Shown here: positions 45,198-55,791 of the stretch, one piece after another
Numbering within the stretch: the first letter of the stretch is position 1
How the letters are laid out: the number at the start of each line of letters is the position of its first letter
The notes under the pieces: generated by a model
The model's database searches: none
Seen by the model: only the letters and a program-made list of their open reading frames with translations
Told to the model about the DNA's origin: nothing
Translations under genes and position numbers: made by a program
NCBI GenBank assembly: GCA_949295065.1
Contig: CASFJQ010000012.1
Span: forward strand, 1-62,326
DNA from: an uncultured Parabacteroides sp.
GTDB taxonomy: Bacteria; Bacteroidota; Bacteroidia; Bacteroidales; Tannerellaceae
DNA length: 62,326 nucleotides
Direction: 5' to 3'

Positions 45198-45306
45198 CTC
45201 AGATACAAGTTGACAAGGAGACAAGTTAACAAGGTTTTTAGATAAAATTATAAAGTTACAGCTGTTTTGCCCTTGTCAACTTGTCTCTGATGCCTTGTTA
45301 ACTTTT
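45198..45306. repeat. Long palindromic repeat, family A copy 8
   Basis: ACAAGTTGACAAGGAGACAA and GTTAACAAGG left are matched by CCCTTGTCAACTTGTCTCTG and CCTTGTTAACTTTTT right. It fills the whole gap between two convergent genes and ends in a T run, so it could serve as a two-way terminator. Confidence 0.85.
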
Positions 45307-46322
45307 TATTTGTCTGCCGGATAAACCACCCCTAACTGACGACGCACCTCATCAATTATTTCAATGGTTATAAGAGAATTCTTATGGCTGTTTATTTCAG
45401 ACTCACGTTTCCCTGAAAGAACACAATTGATAAATTCCTCTACCTCATAGAAATATTCATCGTGCACAGTTGGCATGGAAATATCTTCCGGTTCGTTTTG
45501 CTCACCTTTTCCTGATGCGGCGGCAGCGCGAGGCTGGAATTCAACTTTACTGATTATATTAATCCTGTCGAGGGTAATGTTTCCATCCTCACCTTGTATT
45601 TCTGTCGGAAGAGAAGAATTGGCTATCTTGGAATAAAGCACAGTTGCATTGAGTCCGTCGTATTCGAAATTCACTGCGCCCTGCCCGTCAACTCCAGTAT
45701 GAAGCAAAACTCCGCTTGCGTCTATCTTTGAAGGGCGGCCGAAAAGCACAACCATTGGATAAACAGTGTAAACACCGATATCCATCATAGCTCCGTTGGA
45801 GAATTCCGGCTTGAAGGCATTGAGAACTATTCCTTCCTTGAATTTATCATATCTTGACGAGTATTGGCAATAAGAAGAGAAATATCGTCTTAAAGTTCCT
45901 GCACGATTAATATTCTTCATTACCGAAAGGAAATTAGGAGTCAATGTCGGCTTCATTGCTTCCATCAAAGTTACTCCATACTTCTCTGATGCTTCAATCA
46001 TGCGCGAAACTTCCGCTGCATTAGATGCCATCGGCTTCTCACACAAAACATGCTTCCCGTGCTGCATACACAATATACTTTGCTCGGCGTGCTTAAAATT
46101 TGGTGATGCTATATACACAGCATCAATCAAATCGCTTGCAGCCATTTCTTCAAGAGATGTGAATGTATGTGGTATATTATATTTCTCCGCAAAAGCATCA
46201 GCTGTTTCCTGACTACGGGAACAAACTGCTGCCAGTTCAAAACGCTCGTCTTCACGAGCTCCTTTTATAACCCAATCAGTTATAAAATTTGTTCCTACAA
46301 CTCCAAATCTTACCTTTTTCAT
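45306..46322 (-). CDS. Gfo/Idh/MocA-family oxidoreductase
   Basis: A 338-residue NAD(P)-dependent enzyme from the chosen start MKKVRFGVVGTNFITDWVI. The dinucleotide-binding GVVGTN and the family motif CEKPMASNAAEVSRMIEASE are clear, as is GVYTVYPMVVLFGRP in the C-terminal domain. A longer frame begins at 46373, but the promoter box at 46336-46343 lies inside it, so the ATG at 46322 is preferred. Substrates of the family are sugars or polyols; this one is unassigned. Confidence 0.88.
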   Translation of the reverse strand: MKKVRFGVVGTNFITDWVIKGAREDERFELAAVCSRSQETADAFAEKYNIPHTFTSLEEMAASDLIDAVYIASPNFKHAEQSILCMQHGKHVLCEKPMASNAAEVSRMIEASEKYGVTLMEAMKPTLTPNFLSVMKNINRAGTLRRYFSSYCQYSSRYDKFKEGIVLNAFKPEFSNGAMMDIGVYTVYPMVVLFGRPSKIDASGVLLHTGVDGQGAVNFEYDGLNATVLYSKIANSSLPTEIQGEDGNITLDRINIISKVEFQPRAAAASGKGEQNEPEDISMPTVHDEYFYEVEEFINCVLSGKRESEINSHKNSLITIEIIDEVRRQLGVVYPADK

Positions 46323-46335
46323 AATACTTTTCTTA

Positions 46336-46343
46336 CAAAGATA
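46336..46343 (-). promoter_or_regulatory. -7 promoter box of the oxidoreductase gene
   Basis: The minus strand reads TATCTTTG, 13 bases before the ATG at 46322. The predicted leader is under 10 nt. Confidence 0.55.
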
Positions 46344-46355
46344 TAAAAGATTTAA

Positions 46356-46363
46356 TACATTTG
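46356..46363 (+). promoter_or_regulatory. -7 promoter box of the DUF5106 gene
   Basis: TACATTTG, 22 bases before the ATG at 46386. It lies only 12 bp from the opposing minus-strand box, so the two divergent promoters must overlap. Confidence 0.55.
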
Positions 46364-46385
46364 CCGAAAACAAACATTATCTCAA

Positions 46386-47261
46386 ATGAAGTATATATTA
46401 ATTTGCCTTGGCTTGATTATGAGCATTTCGTCATATAGCCAGTCCTTATGTCTGCCGGAAATTTCTACATGTATTATAACACCTGAAGATAGAGCTTCGT
46501 TTTTAGTAAGCCATTATTGGGATTTATATCCTTTTAATGCTGAACCTTTGCCGGAAGATACAACTGAGCAAGCTATGGTAAATTATATTGACCTGTTTCG
46601 CCTTGTAAGCAAAGAAGAAGCTATGCAGTCACTAAAAAGCACTATGACTAGGGCTGCCAATTCCGAAAAAGATGTTTTTACTTTCTACAATCTGTTTGAG
46701 AAATATCTTTATGATTTGGATTCTCCAATGAAAAATGAAGAAATGTTTATTCCTGTTCTCGAAGCTTTCATTGATTCAAAAGTAATTAGCGAAGACGATA
46801 AAATAAGACCGGCTTATTTGCTGGAAATGGCTAAGAAGAATAGAATAGGCACGATTGCGGCAAACTTCGGCATTTGCATGAATAACGATGAGAAATCTAT
46901 GCTGCACAATCTGCCTGATAAAATAACCATTATGTATTTCTATGACCCGGGTTGCGACGAATGCGGCTTGTTTACTGAAAATCTCAGAAACAACAGCACT
47001 GTATCAAGGCTCCAGAAAGAAAACAAACTGCAGATTCTGGCTGTTTATACAGGCAATAACAAATCTTTGTGGGATGAATATAGGATGAATATTCCTGAAG
47101 ATTGGATAAATTGCTATGACTATAATATGGATATAGAAAATAATGCTCTTTATGATATAAAGGTGTTCCCTACTATATATTTATTGGATAAGGACAAGAG
47201 CATTATTCAGAAGGGAACTGATTTGAACAGTATTATTAAGTTCTGTCTTAATTATAAGTAA
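46386..47261 (+). CDS. DUF5106 protein with C-terminal thioredoxin-like domain
   Basis: A 291-residue periplasmic protein with a signal peptide (ILICLGLIMSISSYSQ). Residues 30-165 match DUF5106 (FLVSHYWDLYPFNAEPLPED). The C-terminal 110 residues have a thioredoxin fold with the pair CDEC in YFYDPGCDECGLF and a cis-Pro segment VFPTIYLLDKD. It is likely a thiol-disulfide reductase of the envelope. It is divergent from the oxidoreductase gene. Confidence 0.87.
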   Translation: MKYILICLGLIMSISSYSQSLCLPEISTCIITPEDRASFLVSHYWDLYPFNAEPLPEDTTEQAMVNYIDLFRLVSKEEAMQSLKSTMTRAANSEKDVFTFYNLFEKYLYDLDSPMKNEEMFIPVLEAFIDSKVISEDDKIRPAYLLEMAKKNRIGTIAANFGICMNNDEKSMLHNLPDKITIMYFYDPGCDECGLFTENLRNNSTVSRLQKENKLQILAVYTGNNKSLWDEYRMNIPEDWINCYDYNMDIENNALYDIKVFPTIYLLDKDKSIIQKGTDLNSIIKFCLNYK

Positions 47262-47335
47262 AGTTGACAAGGCTTCAGAGACAAGTTGACAAGAAAATGA
47301 ATTGACTTGTTAACTTGTTCCTGAAGCCTTGTCTT
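47262..47335. repeat. Long palindromic repeat, family A copy 9
   Basis: GTTGACAAGGCTTCAGAGAC and AAGTTGACAAG left pair with CTTGTTAACTTGTTCCTGAA and GCCTTGTC right. It lies between convergent genes and begins right after the DUF5106 stop. Confidence 0.85.
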
Positions 47336-47346
47336 CTATATTACTC

Positions 47347-48432
47347 TTACTTTCTGAAAGGAGCTTTTACAACAACTGCTTTCAATTTCTTGTTGCGAAC
47401 CTGAATATAAATTTCAGAGCCGACTTTTGAGCAGTCAGTGCGAACATAACCCATGCCAATACCTTTTTTCAGAACAGGAGACATTGTTCCTGATGTAACA
47501 ACACCTATTTCATTACCTTCTGCATCAACAACAGGATAGCCATGACGAGGAATACCTTTTTCCTGCAACTCAAAAGCACAAAGTTTGCGGGCAACGCCTT
47601 CTTTCTTCTGTCTTTCAAGCTCAGCTCTGTTTGTAAAGTTCTTGCCATCTACAAATTTAGTTATCCATCCAAGACCGGCTTCAATAGGAGAAGTTGTGTC
47701 GTCAAGGTCATTTCCGTAAAGGCAGAAGCCCATTTCAAGGCGAAGAGTATCGCGTGCGCCCAATCCGATTGGCTTGATTCCTTCTGGCTTTCCTGCCTCA
47801 AAGATTGCATTCCAAATTGTCATTGCATCCTGAGGATAGAAATATAATTCGAAACCACCGGCACCTGTATATCCTGTATTAGAAATTATCACATTTTTGC
47901 AGCCTGCAAATTCGCCTGTAGTAAATGCATAATAAGGAATAGCAGACAAATCAACCGGAGTAAGACGCTGAAGAACTTCCAAGGCTTTCGGACCTTGGAT
48001 AGCCAACTGAGCAGTGCGGTCAGAAGAGTTTTCAAGTTCAGCTCCAACAGTATTATGGCTTACACACCATTCCCAGTCTTTATCAATGTTTCCGGCATTA
48101 ACTACCAGCAGATATTTTTCCGGTTCATAATGATAAACCAGCAAATCGTCAACGATTCCACCTTTTTCATTAGGGAAACAAGTATATTGAGCCTTTCCGA
48201 TAGGAAGAATAGAGGCATCATTTGATGTTACCGACTGAATAAATTCCAATGCTTTCGGACCTTTAACCCAAAATTCGCCCATATGAGAAACGTCGAACAC
48301 GCCCACGCCGTTTACAACGGTCATATGTTCATCAATAATTCCGGAATATTCAATAGGCATATTAAAGCCTGCAAATTCGTGCATTTTTGCTCCTAAGGCA
48401 ATATGCACATCGGTGAATGGTGTTGTTTTCAT
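47347..48432 (-). CDS. gcvT: Aminomethyltransferase (glycine cleavage T protein)
   Basis: A 361-residue folate enzyme of the glycine cleavage system. [45 protein letters not shown] and [16 protein letters not shown] match GcvT. The C-terminal barrel has [19 protein letters not shown]. The length is standard. It is not next to other gcv genes here. An octamer repeat lies just upstream (48451-48497). Confidence 0.95.
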   Translation of the reverse strand: MKTTPFTDVHIALGAKMHEFAGFNMPIEYSGIIDEHMTVVNGVGVFDVSHMGEFWVKGPKALEFIQSVTSNDASILPIGKAQYTCFPNEKGGIVDDLLVYHYEPEKYLLVVNAGNIDKDWEWCVSHNTVGAELENSSDRTAQLAIQGPKALEVLQRLTPVDLSAIPYYAFTTGEFAGCKNVIISNTGYTGAGGFELYFYPQDAMTIWNAIFEAGKPEGIKPIGLGARDTLRLEMGFCLYGNDLDDTTSPIEAGLGWITKFVDGKNFTNRAELERQKKEGVARKLCAFELQEKGIPRHGYPVVDAEGNEIGVVTSGTMSPVLKKGIGMGYVRTDCSKVGSEIYIQVRNKKLKAVVVKAPFRK

Positions 48433-48450
48433 AAAATAGATATTATTTTT

Positions 48451-48497
48451 AGTTTTTAAGTTTTTAAGTTTTTGAGTTTTTGAGTTATTGAGTTTTA
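48451..48497. repeat. Octamer tandem repeat O1 (AGTTTTTA/G)
   Basis: Six near-identical 8-bp units (AGTTTTTA twice, AGTTTTTG twice, AGTTATTG, AGTTTTA) lie 18 bp upstream of gcvT. It could vary in copy number by slippage. Confidence 0.75.
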
Positions 48498-48517
48498 CTG
48501 TTTCCAGTTTCCTCGAT

Positions 48518-49732
48518 TTATTTTGCAGCCAGTCGGCTGATGTTTACAACTGTTTCCATTGCCTTTTCCAATGATTTGACCGGAAGGAATTCATATCGGC
48601 CATGGAAGTTCAAGCCGCCGGCAAAGATGTTAGGACAAGGCAATCCCATAAATGATAATCTTGCTCCATCTGTTCCGCCACGGATAGGTTTGATAAGAGG
48701 AACAACTCCAGCCTCTTCCATTGCAGATTTAGCCAAATCGATTATTTCCATACGAGGTTCAACAACCTCACGCATGTTATAATACTGATCCTTCACAACA
48801 GCAACTGTTGAGCCCGGATATTTCATATTCATAACATTAACCAATGCCTGAATATATTCTTTTCTCTTTTCAAATGTATTACGATTATGGTCACGGATAA
48901 TATAAGAAAGTGAAGCTTTCTCAACTGTTCCGCTCATACTAGTCAAATGATAGAAACCTTCATAACCGGTTGTATGCTCAGGACGCTGCTCAGCAGGAAG
49001 CATCATTGCAAATTCAGCAGCAATCTGGGCAGCATTCACCATCTTGTCTTTCGCATAACCAGGATGAACATTCAAGCCTCTGAAGCAAACATTTGCAGAA
49101 GCAGCATTGAAGTTCTCAAATTCCAACTCGCCAATCTGTCCGCCATCAATAGTATAGGCAAATTCACAGCCAAACTTCTCAACATCGAAATGGTCTGCGC
49201 CTTCTCCTATCTCTTCATCAGGTGTAAACGCAATGCGAATTTTTCCGTGTTCCACTTCCGGATGCTCTTTCAAATAAGCCATTGCTGCGATTATTGAAGC
49301 AACGCCGCCTTTGTCATCCGCACCAAGAAGAGTTTTTCCGTCAGTAACAATTATATCCTGACCGATATAATCATTTATTTCAGGGAATTGTTCCGGAGAA
49401 AGAACAATATTTTCTTCTTCATTTAATATTACATTACCGCCTTCATATTTTAAAATACGAGGATTTACATTCTTTCCTGACATATCCGGACTTGTATCCA
49501 GATGAGCAATGAATCCGATTACCGGAACTTGCTTCTCTGTGTTGGCTGGCAATGTTGCCATAAGATAGCTCTTGTCATCCAGAGAAATATCTTCCAGTCC
49601 CAATGCTGAAAGCTCTTCAACCAAAGCTTCGGCGAATACACGCTGACCAGGAGTACTAGGTGTTGTTCCTGTTGTAACATCAGACTGTGTATCAAAAGTT
49701 ACATATTTAAGGAAACGATCTACAACTGTCAT
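48518..49732 (-). CDS. pepT: Peptidase T (tripeptidase)
   Basis: A 404-residue zinc aminopeptidase of family M20. Metal ligands are in [12 protein letters not shown] (His), [10 protein letters not shown] (Asp), [15 protein letters not shown] (Glu pair) and YTIDGG (Asp). [17 protein letters not shown] and a C-terminal His in [11 protein letters not shown] complete it. It releases N-terminal residues from tripeptides in the cytosol. Confidence 0.95.
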   Translation of the reverse strand: MTVVDRFLKYVTFDTQSDVTTGTTPSTPGQRVFAEALVEELSALGLEDISLDDKSYLMATLPANTEKQVPVIGFIAHLDTSPDMSGKNVNPRILKYEGGNVILNEEENIVLSPEQFPEINDYIGQDIIVTDGKTLLGADDKGGVASIIAAMAYLKEHPEVEHGKIRIAFTPDEEIGEGADHFDVEKFGCEFAYTIDGGQIGELEFENFNAASANVCFRGLNVHPGYAKDKMVNAAQIAAEFAMMLPAEQRPEHTTGYEGFYHLTSMSGTVEKASLSYIIRDHNRNTFEKRKEYIQALVNVMNMKYPGSTVAVVKDQYYNMREVVEPRMEIIDLAKSAMEEAGVVPLIKPIRGGTDGARLSFMGLPCPNIFAGGLNFHGRYEFLPVKSLEKAMETVVNISRLAAK

Positions 49733-49820
49733 TTTATTTACATTTTGATTATAATTCCTATGGTCTAAAGGTAAGTATTGCGGTTCAATCTACCAAATTT
49801 TAAGGAAGGATAATAAAAAA

Positions 49821-49897
49821 ACACGGAAACTCTGTGTTTTTATGTTGACAAATAACATCGGATAAGTCAATCATAACCACAACACAGAATCTCCGTA
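49821..49897 (-). terminator. Terminator of the purF-like gene
   Basis: CGGAAACTCTGTGTT (49824-49838) pairs with AACACAGAATCTCCG (49881-49895) with few mismatches. On the minus strand the stem is followed by TGTTTTTTTA. Confidence 0.75.
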
Positions 49898-49948
49898 TTA
49901 TCAGTATATATGTATAACCGGCTTATATCAAAGCCCGGATTTCTTCAA

Positions 49949-51355
49949 TTAAAAGCAGCTGCTTCCGTCGAAACAGTGTGTACAAACTTTGCATTTAGGC
50001 AAGCCGATTGCTTCAATTAATGTTTCGAGAGTGTTGAATTTCAATGAGCTCAAGCCGAAACGGTCTGCAATGATTTGTACCATCTTCTTATATTCAGGTG
50101 AATCAGTAGTTGCGTATTTATCAAGATTCTTGTTTTCATCACCTTCAAGTTCCTTGATTATGCGACGTGTGATCAATTCCAAATCGCCCTTAGAAGAAGT
50201 AAATCCGATAAACGGACAACTGTAAATCAATGGAGGACAAGCAATACGCATGTGAACTTCTTTTGCTCCATAATCATAAAGAATCTTCACATTGTCGCGA
50301 AGCTGTGTTCCACGAACGATTGAATCGTCACAGAACAACAGACGTTTTCCTTCAAGCATTGAGCGGTTAGGAATAAGCTTCATCTTAGCTACCAAAGAAC
50401 GTAATTCCTGGTTGCTAGGAGTGAAACTGCGTGGCCATGTCGGAGTGTACTTAGCAATAGCACGGTGATAAGGAACGCCCTTGCCTTCTGCATATCCCAA
50501 AGCCATACCAACTCCTGAATCAGGAATACCACATGCACAATCCACTTCTGATTCATCTTTCTGTCCCATCTTGAATCCGCTCTGGAAACGAACGTCTTCA
50601 ACATTGCGTCCTTCGTAGCTTGAAACAGGGAATCCGTAATATACCCAAAGGAAAGAACATATTTGCATCTTTTCGTTAGGCTTACGAAGCTGTTCCAGAC
50701 CTTCGGCAGTCATTTTGATGATTTCTCCAGGTCCAACATATTTATCGATTTCAAAATCCAAGTTAGGCAAACTTGAAGATTCACTTGTCGCTGCATAAGC
50801 GCCTTCTTTCTTACCGATAATTATAGGAGTTCTTCCCCATTTGTCGCGCGCAGCAATAACTGCATCTTCTGTAAGAAGCAACATAGAGCAAGAACCTTTG
50901 ATACGGTTGTAAACATTTTCTATGCCTTCAACAAAATCCTTACCCTGAGTAATCAATAACGCAACAAGCTCCGTTGGATTTGTCTTTCCTGAACTCAATT
51001 CAGAAAAATGCATATTAGCCTCCAGCAATTCCTTTTCCAACTCATTAATGTTGTTAATCTTTGCAACTGTTACAATTGCGAATTTTCCTAAATGAGAATT
51101 GATAACAATCGGCTGCGCATCATTGTCACTTATAATACCAATACCGGCATTACCTTTGAATTTTGGAAGATTTGCCTCAAATTTAGTACGGAAATATGAG
51201 TTTTCCAGATTATGGATAGAACGAATGAACCCTGATTCTTTATCGTATGTAGCCATACCACCACGACGGGTTCCTAAATGAGAATTGTAGTCAGTGCCAT
51301 AGAATAGGTCTGTAGCACATGACGACTTTGAGATAGTACCGAAAAAACCACCCAT
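49949..51355 (-). CDS. PurF-like amidophosphoribosyltransferase paralogue lacking the nucleophile Cys
   Basis: A 468-residue protein with an N-terminal class II glutamine amidotransferase fold and a C-terminal phosphoribosyltransferase. The PRPP loop LLFCDDSIVRGTQL (about residues 339-352) is intact. True PurF begins Met-Cys-Gly, with Cys as the glutaminase nucleophile. This one begins MGGFFGTISKSSCATDLFYG, so the Cys is Gly. No upstream start restores it: the ATG follows the -7 box at 51387-51394 by a normal distance. The C-terminus has a Cys cluster, CKVCTHCFDGSSCF. It may use free ammonia, do a different PRPP reaction, or be regulatory. A canonical purF probably exists elsewhere. Confidence 0.82.
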   Translation of the reverse strand: MGGFFGTISKSSCATDLFYGTDYNSHLGTRRGGMATYDKESGFIRSIHNLENSYFRTKFEANLPKFKGNAGIGIISDNDAQPIVINSHLGKFAIVTVAKINNINELEKELLEANMHFSELSSGKTNPTELVALLITQGKDFVEGIENVYNRIKGSCSMLLLTEDAVIAARDKWGRTPIIIGKKEGAYAATSESSSLPNLDFEIDKYVGPGEIIKMTAEGLEQLRKPNEKMQICSFLWVYYGFPVSSYEGRNVEDVRFQSGFKMGQKDESEVDCACGIPDSGVGMALGYAEGKGVPYHRAIAKYTPTWPRSFTPSNQELRSLVAKMKLIPNRSMLEGKRLLFCDDSIVRGTQLRDNVKILYDYGAKEVHMRIACPPLIYSCPFIGFTSSKGDLELITRRIIKELEGDENKNLDKYATTDSPEYKKMVQIIADRFGLSSLKFNTLETLIEAIGLPKCKVCTHCFDGSSCF

Positions 51356-51386
51356 TGTTTTTATTTCTGTTTTGAATTTACGGGTG

Positions 51387-51394
51387 CAAAGTTA
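51387..51394 (-). promoter_or_regulatory. -7 promoter box of the purF-like gene
   Basis: The minus strand reads TAACTTTG, 31 bases before the ATG at 51355. Confidence 0.6.
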
Positions 51395-51504
51395 CAAAAA
51401 AGCAAAAAATATTCAATAACAACAATGGTTATAGTTTAAACTCAATTTCACGAATTAAACACTTTTTGTTTCTCCTTTTAAAACAAATAACAATTTAAGT
51501 ATTC

Positions 51505-51544
51505 AGTTATTTAGTTTTATAGTTTGTAAGTTTATTAGTTTATA
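51505..51544. repeat. Octamer tandem repeat O2 (AGTTTnTn)
   Basis: Five degenerate 8-bp units (AGTTATTT, AGTTTTAT, AGTTTGTA, AGTTTATT, AGTTTATA). Same unit length and core as O1. It sits between the purF-like promoter and array P3. Confidence 0.65.
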
Positions 51545-51573
51545 CGTGTCTGATTGAGTAAAAAATATCGATT

Positions 51574-51649
51574 CACCTAGGTGGATTAATCAGCTCACCT
51601 GGGTGAATCGATTGAACCACCTAGGTGAATCGGTTGGCTCACCTAGGTG
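51574..51649. repeat. Phased palindrome array P3 (22-bp pitch, CACCTAGGTG)
   Basis: The 10-bp palindrome CACCTAGGTG lies at 51574-51583, 51618-51627 and 51640-51649, with a one-base variant CACCTGGGTG at 51596-51605. The spacing is exactly 22 bp each time. Flanks GATT, AATC and GGCT are partly conserved. The array lies in the 341-bp gap between the end of the beta-galactosidase gene and the purF-like promoter. This gap has no gene. Confidence 0.92.
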
Positions 51650-51696
51650 GTTTAATAATTAGGATAAAATAATCCGTACTTATTATTATTAATTCC

Positions 51697-55130
<3,434 letters not shown>

Positions 55131-55143
55131 CAACTACACAAAA

Positions 55144-55701
55144 TTATCTTGCAGCGAAATAAGTAGAATATCCTTCTGCAACTTGTTTGAATGCCATAGC
55201 ACCTGCAGCATTAAGTTCTACATCCATCTTTCCACCGTCAGGCAAAAACATAACGACGTTTTCTTCATCCTTAAACTGCATCAAATCAAAAGATTTACCA
55301 TCAGCATTTACGCTCCAAGTCTTGTTTTCATTGTTATAAACCAAATCCATAGTAGCTTTTTCACCTTCTTTCTGAATATGGTAACCGTTCTCCTTTGTTT
55401 CTACCAGGAAAGTGCCATTGGATGTTTCTACATTCTTAACACTTCCAACATCCGCTACAGGATTATTTCCGCCCCAAAATTCAATTGAGTTAAACAAAAT
55501 AGCATCAAAAAATATTGTTACTTCATAAACAGGAATAATCCAAAAAGCGAAAAAGATAAGTTCATTAACGAACTTATTGTCAACACTCTTATTCCAAGAA
55601 AGCAACTTGTTTGTCAAAGCAAATGGTCCAATACAAGAAGAAAGCAAAATGCTGGAACCCAAAGTTGCGGCAATCAACATCAAAAAATTTCTCTTTTTCA
55701 T
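55144..55701 (-). CDS. DUF3332 family lipoprotein
   Basis: A 185-residue envelope protein with signal and lipobox LLSSCIG (Cys23). TNKLLSWNKSVDNKFVNELI and two hydrophobic spans (about residues 46-72) are the DUF3332 hallmark. The C-terminal half is beta-rich (NGTFLVETKENGYHIQKEGE). The function is unknown. It is divergent from the ABC-F gene. Confidence 0.85.
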   Translation of the reverse strand: MKKRNFLMLIAATLGSSILLSSCIGPFALTNKLLSWNKSVDNKFVNELIFFAFWIIPVYEVTIFFDAILFNSIEFWGGNNPVADVGSVKNVETSNGTFLVETKENGYHIQKEGEKATMDLVYNNENKTWSVNADGKSFDLMQFKDEENVVMFLPDGGKMDVELNAAGAMAFKQVAEGYSTYFAAR

Positions 55702-55760
55702 ACTAGTATATTTTTAATGATAAATATTAGCGAAGATAGAAAATATCTTTATCATATATG

Positions 55761-55768
55761 TATCTTTG
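55761..55768 (+). promoter_or_regulatory. -7 promoter box of the ABC-F gene
   Basis: TATCTTTG, 23 bases before the ATG at 55792. It lies inside the longer frame that starts at 55717, so it argues for the later start. Confidence 0.55.
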
Positions 55769-55791
55769 CAAAAGAATTTAAACTAAATAGT

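Noticed and set aside
45306-46373. Longer start for the oxidoreductase at 46373
   Set aside because: The extension contains the promoter box TATCTTTG, and the Rossmann fold begins right at the ATG at 46322.
51574-51649. CRISPR-like array
   Set aside because: The repeat unit is a 10-bp palindrome with 12-bp linkers, far shorter than CRISPR repeats and spacers, and no cas genes are present.
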